Assembly: GCF_040869045.1 (NCBI RefSeq)
Contig: NC_090319.1
Location: forward strand, 232,617,832 to 232,681,831
DNA length: 64,000 nucleotides
Source of the DNA: Eurosta solidaginis
Taxonomy: Eukaryota > Arthropoda > Insecta > Diptera > Tephritidae
Direction: 5' to 3'
Below are positions 43,401 to 53,917 of this stretch, one piece after another. A program made the position numbers and the translations under genes. The stretch's first letter is position 1. Each line of letters opens with the position of its first letter. The notes under the pieces were generated by a model, which worked only from the letters and a program-made list of their open reading frames with translations, had not been told where the DNA came from and made no database searches.

Positions 43401-43718
43401 TTTTCGAAATTTTCGATATCGAAAAAGTGGGCGTGGTTATAGTCCGATATCGTTCATTTTAAATAGCGATCTGAGATGAGTGCCCAGGAACCTACATACC
43501 AAAATTCATCAAGATACCTCAAAATTTACTCAAGTTATCGTGTTTACAGACGGACGGACGGACGGACGGACATGGCTCAATCAAATTTTTTTTCTATACT
43601 GATGATTTTGATATATGGAAGTCTATATCTATCTCGATTCCTTTATACCTGTACAACCAACCATTATCCAATCAAAGTTAATATACTCTGTGAGCTCTGC
43701 TCAACTGAGTATAAAAAT
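40472..43718. mobile_element. Dispersed repeat with a long tandem array, copy 1
   Basis: The left end reads AAGGAAGGCTAAATTCGGGT then ACATACTCAGTTGATAGC. The right end CTCTGCTCAACTGAGTAT complements TACTCAGTTGA, giving short inverted subterminal repeats. The body has repeated GTGGGCGTGGT and TTTTCGATATCGAAAA motifs and (GGAC)n-like CGGACGGACGG near 43550. There is no coding frame of note. I recall this sequence type as very common in tephritid genomes; its mode of spread is unknown to me. Confidence 0.75.
40571..42385. repeat. Tandem array of a 130-bp unit, about 14 copies
   Basis: Units start (GAATNNGTTTGTA...GATATGGGTATCAAA) at 40571, 40701, 40831, 40961, 41091, 41221, 41351, 41482, 41612, 41744, 41874, 42004, 42133 and 42263. 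The period is 130 bp within 2 bp. Each has AGGTGGACGCCTTTTCG and AAAGGTGGACCAGG. Units differ by scattered substitutions. Confidence 0.95.
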
Positions 43719-43850
43719 CAAAAATAATCGAAAAATCAAAAATAATCAAAAGTAATCAAAAGCGCCTTTTTTGATTACTTTTGATTATTTTTTATTTTTT
43801 TTTTTATTTTTTTCAATAATCGGAAAAAATCATAATTTGTTTTTGATTTT
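43719..43850. repeat. AATCAAAA/TTTTGATT-rich stretch
   Basis: Runs of AATCAAAAATAATC turn into TTTTGATTATTTTT halfway, forming a loose palindrome. Similar runs are at 23630-23710 and 40405-40471, so the tandem-array element likely landed inside it. Confidence 0.6.
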
Positions 43851-44689
43851 TTTCTACTGGTAATCAATTAGTAATTGCTTTTTACGGAAAACAATTGAAA
43901 TAATCATTTGCCATTAAAATAGGCGTCTAATTAATTGATTACTAAAGCTAATTCAAATTTAACAGGTCTGCTTAAAACGAAATATTTCCCTCTTCGGGCA
44001 ACAAGACACTATGTATATCTTTTTTCCTTCTTTTGTTTTCAGCGCTTTATTATTTCCTTTTATGTATATATATCCTTGCACTTTTTATTTAAACATTTTT
44101 TCCACAGCTTTTTTCACTCTTATTTTCAGCGCTTAATTTTGGATATATTTGTATGTATATTTTTAGATTAGCACTTTTTATTTAAAATTTTGTTTTCACT
44201 TTACTTATTTATATAGATATATAAATCGATTTAGATTTTAATTCACTCTTCTCAAAACTTTAACACAATCGAATATTCTGCGAAAAGGTAACGACAGTCG
44301 AATGGTAAATATCGAACTAACTAATTAGTTCTTTCCAGCACCGCTAAGAGTCAGCAAACTTCATAAAAATATGTTATTATATGTAGGTATGTATGTGTTT
44401 TTATAAAACAAAATGTAAAATATTTAGTAAACGGTAAGTACTTAACTATTTCTTTACAGGGTGGTTCAAAGGTAAGTATATAGAAGGTGATTGCTTTGAA
44501 ATAAAGTAAATCTTTTAAGCATAGGTAAGTATTTTGAGTAAAGGTAAGTATTTAGGATAGGTTTTCAAATATCATTACAAATTCAATACAAATAAATTTT
44601 TTTTTCAAATATTATATTTAATTTTGAAATGATTAAGTTTTATGTTTTAACATGCAATTAAATTGGAGGTTATGCCTCCAACATAATTG
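43851..44689. other. AT-rich interval with no gene
   Basis: Only short frames in low-complexity sequence. GGTAAGTA motifs recur four times between 44430 and 44550, but I see no exon structure. Confidence 0.55.
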
Positions 44690-45203
44690 GTTTAACAAAG
44701 AGGCTTAGCAGTTAGCGATTGATAGAATGCATTACAAAACAAAATAGCACATGTGAGGGTGGAAAATTCAAAGTTATAAAGATTTTTGAAAATTTCAGTC
44801 GAAGAGAATGTTTCAATACTCTTGTTGAAACATATATAGAAACATACGAATTTATTATTAAACAAAAGGGAGTCAATGTATAATGGGGCTCTTGCATAAC
44901 TATTAGGTATGAAAGAGTATTTAGATGCTTTAAATGCTTGGGATTCAATCACATGGCGGTTTAGTGTATCAATAAAAAAGCATGTAGTAAATGTGTAGGT
45001 AATCACGATTTCAGAGATTGCCTACATTATAATGTGTAAACTGTTGTGAGCTGGTCCCAAAAAAAAAAAAAATTATAGAGACTGATGTAAACCATGCTGC
45101 GTTTAGTAAGGAATGCATATAAAAGCTATATTTTAAGCAAATCGAAAACCAGAAAGTATCAATTAAATAATCTAATCTGTCTTTATCTTAACATCAATAG
45201 TAT
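44690..45203 (+). pseudogene. LINE ORF1 (Gag-like) zinc-knuckle fragment
   Basis: The plus strand reads RCFKCLGFNHM, then CSKCVGNHDFRDCLH and NHAAFSKEC, a run of CCHC knuckles as in Jockey/I-type ORF1. Several stops interrupt it. The end near 45190 (LNINSI) looks like the start of a LINE endonuclease ORF. The matching endonuclease continues at 52507, so gypsy copy D split this LINE. Confidence 0.65.
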
Positions 45204-45409
45204 TGTAACGAATTTACTTGCAAATCCTCTGATTTGCAACCCTCTGCTAAGTTCGAATCACTAAACTGTTGAATAAATGACTCCAATATTTAATAATGCA
45301 AAATGGCCTTTATTAAAGTACTTCACAATAACACTCAAACTTTGCAACTAATAGCTTGCTTAATAACCAAACTTATTGATAGCTCAAATGAAACTCTACT
45401 ATTCAAAAT
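45204..45409 (-). repeat. 3' LTR of gypsy copy D, distal part
   Basis: It starts TGTAACGAATTTACTTGC and matches the ends of copies B and C. It breaks at 45409 in AAAAT, and the remainder resumes at 49337 after the LINE. Confidence 0.88.
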
Positions 45410-45700
45410 CGTAGGGCTGTATTTGTCTCCCGATTACACGTCTCGCTTACCGAAAATGAAATTGCTCATTACGTTTGCTCTAAACTTGGTGTTGCACCCA
45501 CTAGTAACATCAATGTGTATAAATTTAACTTAAATATGAGAGAGACATCTCCTCATTTAAAATATACCTTTCAGATGAATATTTCGATAAGGTACTTGAT
45601 TCCTCTTTTTGGCCTAAGCATACTGTGGTTCACATGTTCACAAGAAAGGCGAGGGCCGAACCTGTTTTATTACAGCCAAAAAACGGTATGACGAACACAG
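45410..45700 (+). pseudogene. ORF1 C-terminus of the CR1/Jockey-group LINE
   Basis: The plus strand reads VFVSRLHVSLTENEIAHYVC, then TSNINVYKFNLNMR and, in another frame, KHTVVHMFTRKARAEPVLL. This resembles the C-terminal domain of CR1-group ORF1. It is cut on the left by 5' truncation. Confidence 0.65.
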
Positions 45701-45743
45701 TAATAACAACACAAAGTTAATTGCTGATCTGTCCCGTTCTCTC

Positions 45744-46960
45744 ATTAATTACCAAAATGTTCGTGGTTTACGATCAAAACTTGTTCCATTCTTCCTTAAT
45801 TCTTTCAACTTTTCTGCACAAGTTGTAGCTTTTACGGAGACCTGGCTAAAGCCTGATAATTACAATTCTGAGGTTTTTTCAAATAAATATGCTGTTTATC
45901 GGCGTGATCGCATCTCTAGAGCGGGAGGTGTCCTTATTGTTGTTGAATCTAACCTATCATCTGAGTTGATTTCGCTGGACAATATCTCTCATATCGAATT
46001 CATAGCAGTTAGGCTTTCATTCGGTACCTATAGCGTAATTGTTTGCTGTTCGTATATACCACCTCGTTCGGATATGGATGGTTATGCTAGTCCTAGCTCG
46101 GCCATCTGCGATTTACATTCGCAGTTGGGAGATAACGATCGACTTGTTGTTGTTGGAGACTTTAACTTGCCAACAGTTAGTTGGGTTAATATAAGTGATT
46201 CAAACTTTTTAACTCCCACTGCTCAACATGAGTTTCTCAATTGCTTGTTAGACTCATCTCTTTTACAGATTAACAATGTTCCAAATAGTGGAAATAAAAT
46301 GCTGGATTTAGTATTTGTGGATGGCTCGGTGGGTACTGCCCTTACGCAAATACCACCTTTATCCCTTCCAGAAGACCCTCTTCACCCTACGCTAGAGATA
46401 TCACTTGATATCAGCCTACCCCGTAGGATTCAAGTACAGTCTCGTCCCCGATCTAGATGCTTCTACAAAGCGAATTTCATTATGCTCAATGATCTGTTGG
46501 CTTCCCATGATTGGTCGGATCTCTATGCTTGCACTGATTTCGATTCGGCTATCTCTATATTTTACAGCACGCTTGATCGCTTCTTTGATACCTGCATTCC
46601 TACTCGCTATACCCTATGTTCGAATAAGCCCCCTTGGTTTTCAAGGCAACTTATCAGACTTAATAACATTAAATCTAGGCTTTATAAGAGATTCAAGAAA
46701 TCTGGAGCATCTGCAGACCTCTCTAAATATCTAATAGCTCGTTCTAAATTTCGCCGTCTTAATCAGCTTTGTCATAAAAATTACTTGAGTTGTTGTAAAG
46801 CCCAATTTTTTAGAAATCCACAAAAGTTTTACAGTTTCGTAAATTCAAAGCGGAAAACTTCTGGGTATCCTTCCTCATTAACCTTTGGAGGTAAAAAAGC
46901 TTGCACTGATGACGACGTTGCTGTATTCATCCAGTGGTTTTCATTCCGGTCAATATCCCT
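45744..46960 (+). pseudogene. Endonuclease part of ORF2, CR1/Jockey-group LINE
   Basis: The frame opens at about 45723. It contains NYQNVRGLRSKL, VVAFTETWLKPDNY, RRDRISRAGGVLIVV, VVGDFNLPTVSW and MLDLVFVDG, the standard APE motifs. A positively charged linker follows (RLYKRFKKSG, KFRRLNQLCHKNYL). A frameshift near 46960 separates it from RT. The endonuclease would nick target DNA for priming. Confidence 0.85.
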
Positions 46961-48661
46961 ATCGCTTAGATAGCTCGAATTACATTAGGAATCCTGCTAC
47001 TGATGGTAATATTGTTCTTCAGAGTCTTCAATCTTTGAAGCCCACCTTTTCTCCGGGACCGGACGGTGTTCCTAGTTGCGTGCTTAGGTACTGCGCCGAA
47101 AACATGTATGAGCCTATTTTAAAATTATTTGAGCTATCTCTGGGATCTGCGTCATTCCCGGCACTTTGGAAACAGTATTTTATTATATCCCTGCATAAAA
47201 AGGTAGTAGGTCAAAAGTTGAAAACTACAGGGGTATTGCTAAACTTTCAGTCATTCCTAAAGTCTTTGAACAGATTGTTACCAGCCAACTCCAATATCAG
47301 TGTTCTAGTCTTTTATCTCCATGCCAACACGGTTTTATTCGTCAAAAGTCAACCACTACAAATTTGCTTGTATTCACCTCTATAGTTATGGAAGGATTTT
47401 TAGCGAACAAGCAAACGGATGTCATCTACGCGGACTTCAGCAAAGCATTTGATACCGTCAACCATGAGTTGCTTATTCATAAGCTTGATTTACTGGGCTT
47501 TCCGTTTCACCTATTAATGTGGCTGAAAAGCTATCTATCTAACCGGACCCAAAGTGCAATCTGTCGGAATCGTTCGGAGTTTCCTCCGGCGTACCCCAGG
47601 GAAGTCATCTAGGCCCTTTGCTCTTTGATACCGTCAACCATGACTTGCTTATTCATAAGCTTGATTTACTGGGCTTCCCGTTTCACCTATTAATGTGGCT
47701 GAAAAGCTATCTATCTAACCGGACCCAAAAAGTCCTGTTCAAGTGCAATCTGTCGGAATCGTTCGGAGTTTCCTCCGGCGTACCCCAGGGAAGTCATCTA
47801 GGCCCTTTGCTCTTTGCCCTTTTCATTAACGACTTGCCACAGACAATATTATATTCCCCTACTTTAATGTATGTGGATGATGTAAAACTTTACTACACCT
47901 ACTGTCCTACCGATTTGAGTTCCTTGGTTCTTCTTCAGGCCGACTTGGACTTGTTCCAATGTTGGTGCACAACAAATTTACTAGCTTCAAATTGCTCTAA
48001 ATGTAAGCATATGACATTTCACCGAGTGAAGCCAGCATTGAAATCTTATGTAATAGATGGTACGCCTTTGGAGCGTATATCTATTGCAAATGATCTAGGT
48101 GTCCTTTTTGATCCGAAATTGAATTTTAACATGCATATTTCATCTATAGCCAACAAAGCGTTGGGTTTACTTGGATTTGTTAAAAGATGGGCTAAAGAGT
48201 TCGATGATCCGTACCTCACTAAGGTTCTTTACACATCGCTGGTTCGTCCAATACTCGAGTATTGCTCATGCGTTTGGTCCCCTGTTTCTCAAAAGCATAT
48301 AAAACGTCTTGAGTCAGTTCAAAAGCAATTTTTGATATCCACCTTCCTCCATACAGAAGTAGACTTCTTCTTATTAACTTACCCACTCTGGAAAATCGGA
48401 GAATATTACTGGGGGTATTGTTCATCCATAAGCTCATTATTGGAGAAATTGATTCTGCGGCCCTCCTCAGCCGCTTGTTTTTTGCGGTTCCCCCTAGAGT
48501 ATCCAGACACTACGTTCCTTTCTATTTACCCCTTTGTCGACGAAACTTTGCTAAAAATAATCCTCTTCTTATCTGGTGCGCGCACTACAATGACTTGCAT
48601 AGCTGCATCAGTTTTGAATGTACTTTTGCCACTATACGTAATGCAATACTTGCCTATCTAA
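46960..48661 (+). pseudogene. RT part of ORF2 with an internal duplication
   Basis: RT starts with FSPGPDGVPSCVLRY, then after frame changes ADFSKAFDTVNHELL. A 173-bp block (47449-47621) is repeated at 47622, so KLDLLGFPFHLLMWLKSYLS occurs twice. The second copy leads into SSGVPQGSHLGPLLFALFIN and LMYVDDVKLYY (YVDD 47870-47881). The C-terminus has CVWSPVSQKHIKRLESVQK and ends at 48661. The catalytic residues survive, but stops and the duplication break the frame. Confidence 0.86.
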
Positions 48662-49331
48662 TTTAAGAGATACAAGCTAATTTAATTTGTCGGCATTTTA
48701 TTCCTTCCATAAAAAACAGGACTATCTCGCTTAAGGATGGAGGAATATTTATCAACATGTATCATTAAGAAGAAACAAGACAGTACTGTGTTGATTGGAA
48801 TCTGGTGCATTCCAACAACGTAAAAAACATGCTTTTTCATGAGTCACTGACCGGAATCGTATGCATTCCGGCAGTATAATCTTATGGGTCAGGCATCGAG
48901 CTGATTGGAATCTGGTGCATTCCAACAACACAGGTCATGTTACTTTTTTATGCCTTGTGATGGCGTATCCTCTTTACACTACTCTTAGCACTGCCGGATT
49001 CCCATGACATGCTGATTGGAATCTTGTTGCATTCCAACAGGGAGATTGGAATCCACTGCATTCCGAAATCATGCTGAGCGGAATCTGATGCATTCCGCCA
49101 GTATAAGATTTCGGCATACGATCTTATTTCTGCTCATATTTCTTATTATTATTATATTCTGAAATTAAAGAGTAATGTTCATTAATATTCCTTTGTTTGT
49201 AATATAACATTGTTGAAATCTCGATATATCTTAAATTTTATCTTTTGAGTTGTATATTTATATATCTTTTATATTATGCAGTCGACCATAGTTTGTCGTC
49301 GACTTTAAATAATAAATAAATAAATAAATAA
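48662..49331 (+). other. 3' UTR and (TAAA)n tail of the CR1/Jockey-group LINE
   Basis: Non-coding. It contains six small hairpins (48795-49098), a GTCGAC palindrome region (49283-49306) and a (TAAA)n tail. The LINE RT probably recognises this end. Confidence 0.8.
48795..49098 (+). repeat. Six 7-bp-stem hairpins in the LINE 3' UTR
   Basis: Hairpins at 48795-48815, 48851-48871, 48905-48925, 49016-49037, 49046-49066 and 49078-49098. Each is xxGGAAT, then a 7-8 nt loop beginning C and ending TGC, then ATTCCyy. The outer pairs are TT/AA, CC/GG, TT/AA, TT/AA, TT/GA and GC/GC. Changes on one arm are matched on the other, apart from a G-T wobble in the fifth. This covariation within one UTR supports an RNA structure kept by selection in the family. 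Confidence 0.85.
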
Positions 49332-49336
49332 AAAAT

Positions 49337-49757
49337 AATACTGCTCTTGCTCGCTAGATAGCGTCTTAGTCGAAACTGCTTGACAACTCAAATCAAACTG
49401 AATTCCAGCGCCTCTACAATTGCCGCCTTTTATACTCTTTGATTTCAACCTTCACTACTTCTAGGCGCTTCCAGAATCTACTAGTCCAGCAGCTCTCAAA
49501 CTTCTCAGCTGTAACTAAAATTGCACAATTTTATAGTTTTTCTCATTGCATACTTATAGGAGTATCTCAGATATATGCATGTGTTTGTGCATTGACTCTC
49601 CGCTGCTCGTATACGTACATGGTACATATGTGTAGACGCAATTATTGTTTCGTTTATGTAGATACATAATGATTGATCTATGGATGTGAATGCACGTCAC
49701 TGCTTAGCATCGGCTTAGAGACGATAGCATCGCTCAGTGCTGCTAACATTCGTTACA
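49337..49757 (-). repeat. 3' LTR of gypsy copy D, proximal part
   Basis: It ends AACATTCGTTACA on the plus strand, next to the polypurine tract complement CTGCCCTCCACCTAAG. It matches 52195-52504 closely. Confidence 0.88.
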
Positions 49758-49768
49758 CTGCCCTCCAC

Positions 49769-50761
49769 CTAAGTCTGATCTTCCCGATCAGACAAATCTC
49801 TCGATCTATACGCTGCCAGCCTTTCCAAATGAACCACTCTTCTAATCCGTGGTTTCCCAGTGGTTTTTATGCAATAGATGGTATCACTGATCTTCTTCAC
49901 AACTTTGTACGGGCCTTCCCAACTGCACCGAATCTTGGAGGGAACACCTTTCCGCCGATGAGGGTTGTATAACAGTACCAAATCTCCCTCCAAGAAACCT
50001 TCCGAATTTTTGTTCTCAATGTACCTGCGTTTCATCTTACTACTCATTAGTCTTGATCGTTCCCTCGCACTCTGTTGTTTGGCCAATGAACTTCTTCGCA
50101 GAGCTTGCACTTGACGGATTGACTTTGCATCATCATTATCGTCTGGACGTTTCACAACAGTAGTGCGCGCTGGCTTGAAACCACCCTTGCATTCCATCTG
50201 AAAAATTCTTTCAGTCATTTTAGTGCGTCCATTAGGTTTTGTCAATGCCAGTGTTTTTCTCGCAGGTTCCTTTGATTTCGCTTTATTTGGCCCATTTTTT
50301 CCATCAACCTTTACCTTTGAATTTCGTGGCCTTTGTCGAGTCTTCTCCACCAGTACCCGATTACTGCTGAACCCTTTTTCCAAACTAAAGTTAAGTGGTA
50401 TGTCCTGGTTCTTATAGCGCATAATTTTTCTCCGCATATCGATTCTGATGTCATGGTCAACCAAGAAGTCCACTCCCAATATGACTTCATCAACGATCTC
50501 CGCCACAACGAATTTGTGTAAAACCATGACCTTCCCAATTAGGACTTCACATATCACTTCTCCCTGGACTTGGTTATACTCGCCTGTGACCGTACGCAAC
50601 CTTGCTCCAGGTAATGACTTTACTCTCCTGTAAACCAAATCAGATCGAATCAAGGAATGAGATGCGCCCGTATTTACAGTCAGTACATGTTCTTTGCCAT
50701 CCACATTCCCTCTGACGGTAAGACTGCGCGATTTTCTACCAATATGCAATACAGATATCAC
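49769..50761 (-). pseudogene. Protease joined in frame to the integrase C-terminus, gypsy copy D
   Basis: A 330-residue open frame. Residues 1-130 are the retropepsin domain, but the active site reads VNTGASHSLIRSD: the catalytic Asp codon is AAT at 50672-50674. LGVDFLVDHDIRIDM follows. From about residue 150 the sequence is a linker, then the integrase tail (RSRLMSSKMKRRYIENKN, EGDLVLLYNPHRRKGVPSKI, WEGPYKVVKKISDTIY). About 2.5 kb encoding RT, RNase H and the integrase core is missing between them. The frame stays open across the joint. Protease activity is not expected. Confidence 0.85.
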
Positions 50762-51080
50762 AGGGATTCAATAGCTGGATCTAGCTCTCGATCTCTACCT
50801 CTTACTCGCTCTTGCTCATCTCCTCCAGCTTTGCGTTTACGGCCACCCACGCTGTTGGAACTACTAGGATCAAGATCGCAATGACGGGCAATGTGACCGG
50901 GCTTCTCGCATTTGAAGCATTTCATAACTTTTTCACTCCGCTTTTGCGATCCTTTCAGTGCCTCCAATATTGCCTCTACCCACTCTGGCCTTTCTACTTC
51001 CACGCGATGAGCTTTGTATGCGGGCTTACTCAAAAGTGACGCTGTTTCCTGAATCAGTGTGTGGGATACCGTCTCAGCAA
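50758..51080 (-). pseudogene. Gag C-terminus with zinc knuckle, gypsy copy D
   Basis: It contains RPEWVEAILEALKGSQKRSE and one CCHC knuckle CFKCEKPGHIARHC, then GGRKRKAGGDEQERVRGRDR, a basic nucleic-acid-binding tail. It overlaps the protease frame by four bases. It is separated from the rest of Gag by a frameshift near 51105. Confidence 0.83.
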
Positions 51081-51083
51081 ATG

Positions 51084-52046
51084 TTAGTTTTGGATTCGCA
51101 TATGTAGCCCCTTCGTTTCCACATCTCGTATGCCATTTATGAAGCTCTGGATTTTTACCCTTTCAGTGTATTCCACGGGTGCGTCCGCATTTGCCAAATG
51201 AGCCAACCTTTCAACATCCGAAGCAAACTCTTGCAAAGTCTCATTAGCTTTTTGGTAACGCTTTTGCAATTCTATTTGAAATATCTGTTTCCTGTGTTCG
51301 CTTCCGTATCGCCGTTCTACAGCAGCCAGCAATGCGTCATAACTGTTCCGTTCATACTCTGGCATAGTCTGTAAGATTTCGGCAGCTGGTCCTTTCAATG
51401 CTACGAAGAGTGCGGCAAATTTATCTTCCACATTCCAGTTGTTCACTGCTGCGGTCTTCTCAAACTGTAGCTTAAAGACCTGGAAAGGAACAGAACCGTC
51501 AAAGGATGGTGCTTTTACCTTTGGATTACTCGCTGAAACTGCCGGGCGATTTAGTTGCAACTCCTGTATACGATCTTTCAAAGCATCCATCTCGGCCTCC
51601 ATTTTATCTTGTCGTTCACTAAAAGCCTCTAGCTGCGATGAGGCTTTTGTTTCCTGTGCCTCCAACTTCGTTGAGATACGCTCTTCCTGGGCTTCGAGTT
51701 GTAATGTTATGTGTGACGCCATGTGTGTTTTCTGTTCATCCAATTGTGCTTCAATCTTCGCTGTTATACGGTTCTCCTGCGATTCCAGCTGAGATGACAT
51801 TTGCGACGAAATGTCGGATATACGCGTTTCTTGTGCTTCAATCTTCGATGTTATGCGTATCTCCTGCGATTCCAATTGTGATGACATGTTGGTAGGTATT
51901 TGTGATGACGTTTCGGACATTTGTGCCGATATTGCAGCCAATATCATGTTAAGGTCTGTGTTCGCCATTGTCTGCGGTGTTTCATTTTCCTCTTCAATTT
52001 TTGTTGTTGTATCGTCCCCATCAGGATAAAAGACATACTCGTCCAC
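51084..52046 (-). pseudogene. Gag coiled coil and core, gypsy copy D
   Basis: 320 residues open. It begins in YVFYPDGDD, just after where the SAP motif should be; the SAP part is deleted. Residues 30-165 are a long Gln-rich coiled coil of near-repeats (SSQLESQENRITAKIEAQ, and similar). The core (SFDGSVPFQVFKLQFEKTAA, AALFVALKGPAAEILQTM, RRYGSEHRKQIFQIELQ) is complete. It ends in a frameshift (VETKGLHM). This is the longest coiled coil of the four copies. Confidence 0.85.
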
Positions 52047-52067
52047 ATCAATTCCTTCTGCTGTTAT

Positions 52068-52504
52068 TGTTAGGATAATAATGCAAAATGGCCTTTATTA
52101 AAGTACTTCACAATAACACTCAAACTTTGCAACGAATAGCTTGCTTTATAACCAAACTGATTGATAGCTCAAATGAAACTCTAATATTCAAAATAATACT
52201 GCTCTTGCTCACTAGATAGCGTCTTAGTCGAAACTGCTTGACAACTCAAATCAAACTGAATTCCAGCGCCTCTACAATTGCCGCCTTTTATACTCTTTGA
52301 TTTCAACCCTCGCATCTTCTAGGCGCTTCCAGAATCCACTAGTACAGCAGCTCTCAAACTTCTCAGCTGTAACTACAATTGCACAATTTTATAGTTTTTC
52401 TCATTGCATACTTATAGGAGTATCTCAGATATATGCATGTGTTTGTGCATTGACTCTCCGCTGCTCGTATACGTACATGGTACATATGTGTAGACGCAAT
52501 TATT
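52068..52504 (-). repeat. Partial 5' LTR of gypsy copy D
   Basis: It matches 45290-45409 plus 49337-49640, but both ends are missing. It shows the empty site for the LINE at 45410. Confidence 0.87.
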
Positions 52505-52506
52505 CA

Positions 52507-52745
52507 ATGGAAGCACTTTAACCCAAAAAGGCAAATTTCTGTGGTTTATCACGTACCTAGCACACGCAATTCAGATTTTATAAACTATTTACGTAATGTC
52601 TTAGGTATTACTTGTGAAAATTCTGAAAACAATATACTTGTATTAGGTTTTAATATTAATTTAAATAATCATAACGATTACGTCCTCCTCTTGTCCTTTT
52701 GGTTTAAGGCTTTCTTTCCTTTTCAAACTCTTCCCGAGGCGTAAA
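52507..52745 (+). pseudogene. LINE endonuclease fragment
   Basis: The plus strand reads VVYHVPSTRNSDFINYL and ENNILVLGFNINLNNHN, matching the APE block IxGDFN with Asp lost. It is the likely continuation of the LINE broken at 45203. Confidence 0.6.
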
Positions 52746-53303
52746 TTCTGTGTTGGAGGTTCTTTTGCAAGCATTTGTTATTCTCTGACATCTTTTTGGT
52801 GACGTCGGCGTCCTCCTTGTATCACCTTATTTTAAGGGATTTGAAGCCCGTCCGCTCCTAGCGTGTTAGGATTGTTATCCTTGGGACTTAACTATTTCTT
52901 TATTTTCGTAGATGAATTTTGCCCGTTGCCAGAATATTGTCCCAAGCTGCGTGGGCAACTTATTTGGAAGATGTAGGTAGTGCTGTACCTTCTCCGTATA
53001 CCGCGATACTGTAAGTACCTTACAATGCTGTTCCGATACACTCAGTAAAAAGCTCAGCGTATCCTTTGCCTTCATCACGCATGGTATCTATAATTTGACT
53101 TTTGGTATTGTGGGGATTTGAGCTCTGAGGTGGTGGATCCTCAAGATCAATACATAACTAAATGCTATCAAGATTCCTTTGTTATGCTTTATCTCAATTT
53201 AGAGATTTATTTGATATTTAACGTTATTCTTGTAACTTTTATCATTAAATCTCGAAATGTATTAGATTTAAGTAAAATTTCAGTATAATATTTTATGTGG
53301 GGC
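52746..53303. other. Interval with no recognised gene
   Basis: A 67-codon minus-strand frame (53078-52875) has KDTLSFLLSVSEQHCKVL but matches nothing I can name. The rest has no long frames. Confidence 0.5.
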
Positions 53304-53310
53304 AACCTCC

Positions 53311-53662
53311 TGGCGGCCTCCTACCACACCGAAGATCCCGGTTTCTAGCCTCGGACAAGGTAACATCGCAAATTTAGAAAAATGTTTTTTTTTGTTTTCA
53401 ATTACAGACAATTGTTCTTAGCGGGGTCGCCCCTCGAGATTGATTTGGCAAACACTCTGAGTTTATTTCTGCCATGAAAAGCTTCTCAGTGAAAACTGAC
53501 CTGTCTTGCAGATGCCGTTCGGAGTCGGAATAACACATGTAGGTCCCGTCTCGCCATGTTGTAGGATAAATTAAAAGGAGCACGACGAAAATTGGAAGAG
53601 AAGCTTGGCCTAAAATCCCTTCGGAGGTTATCGTGCCTTGCATTTGTTACTTTTTATTTTTT
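53311..53662 (+). mobile_element. tRNA-derived SINE, copy 4, lacking box A
   Basis: Flanked by AACCTCC (53304-53310, 53663-53669). About 26 bp of the head, between GGCGGCC and CCTACCACACCG, is deleted, removing box A. The box B site is altered (GGTTTCTAGCC). The body and tail match copies 1-3. Confidence 0.86.
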
Positions 53663-53669
53663 AACCTCC

Positions 53670-53917
53670 AATTCAAATATTATGCAAATTTCTGACAGGA
53701 ACATATAAACTGTTTTTAAAATTGTTGTCCGTGATTTATATGGGAAATTTTCAAATTTGTATTGCCAAACGAGAGTAAAATAAAAGATAGTCCAAATACA
53801 ACATTCATGTAGTATGTTTTTTGGTTTGCAGATAATGTATGTGTTTCAAAAATTTTTAATTTTAATTTTTAAACTGTCTCTTGGCTGCCACTTTATAATA
53901 TTTTAAATATTATAAGG
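53670..53917. other. AT-rich spacer with no feature
   Basis: Low-complexity sequence only. Confidence 0.5.

Larger units (their letters stand above)
45410..49331 (+). mobile_element. CR1/Jockey-group LINE in the LTR of gypsy copy D
   Basis: Inserted at AAAAT (45405-45409 and 49332-49336). The parallel LTR at 52190 shows the uninterrupted ATTCAAAATAATACTGC. It is truncated at the 5' end within ORF1, then has endonuclease, RT, a 0.65 kb structured 3' UTR and a (TAAA)n tail. A 173-bp internal duplication and frameshifts inactivate it. Confidence 0.88.
45204..52504 (-). mobile_element. Ty3/gypsy copy D, internally deleted
   Basis: On the minus strand: an incomplete 5' LTR (52504-52068), gag, zinc knuckle, protease fused to the integrase C-terminus, polypurine tract, 3' LTR (49757-49337 and 45409-45204). 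The 3' LTR is split by a LINE. RT, RNase H and the integrase core are gone. The primer site and the Gag start are lost, with about 14 bp of unrelated sequence at the joint near 52060. It could only have moved with proteins from another copy, before the 5' loss. Confidence 0.88.

Noticed and set aside
44430..44550. Repeated GGTAAGTA motifs as splice donors of a host gene
   Set aside because: No open frame or acceptor nearby supports exons; probably simple-sequence variation.
48795..49098. Smaug recognition elements or iron-responsive elements
   Set aside because: Only two of six loops begin CTGG, and the IRE CAGTG loop is absent. The hairpins are real but their ligand is unknown.
51439..52029. 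Plus-strand Cys/Ser-rich frames over gypsy copy D gag
   Set aside because: They are antisense readings of the Gag coiled-coil repeats (GAG/CAG codons read back as Ser, Cys, Phe).
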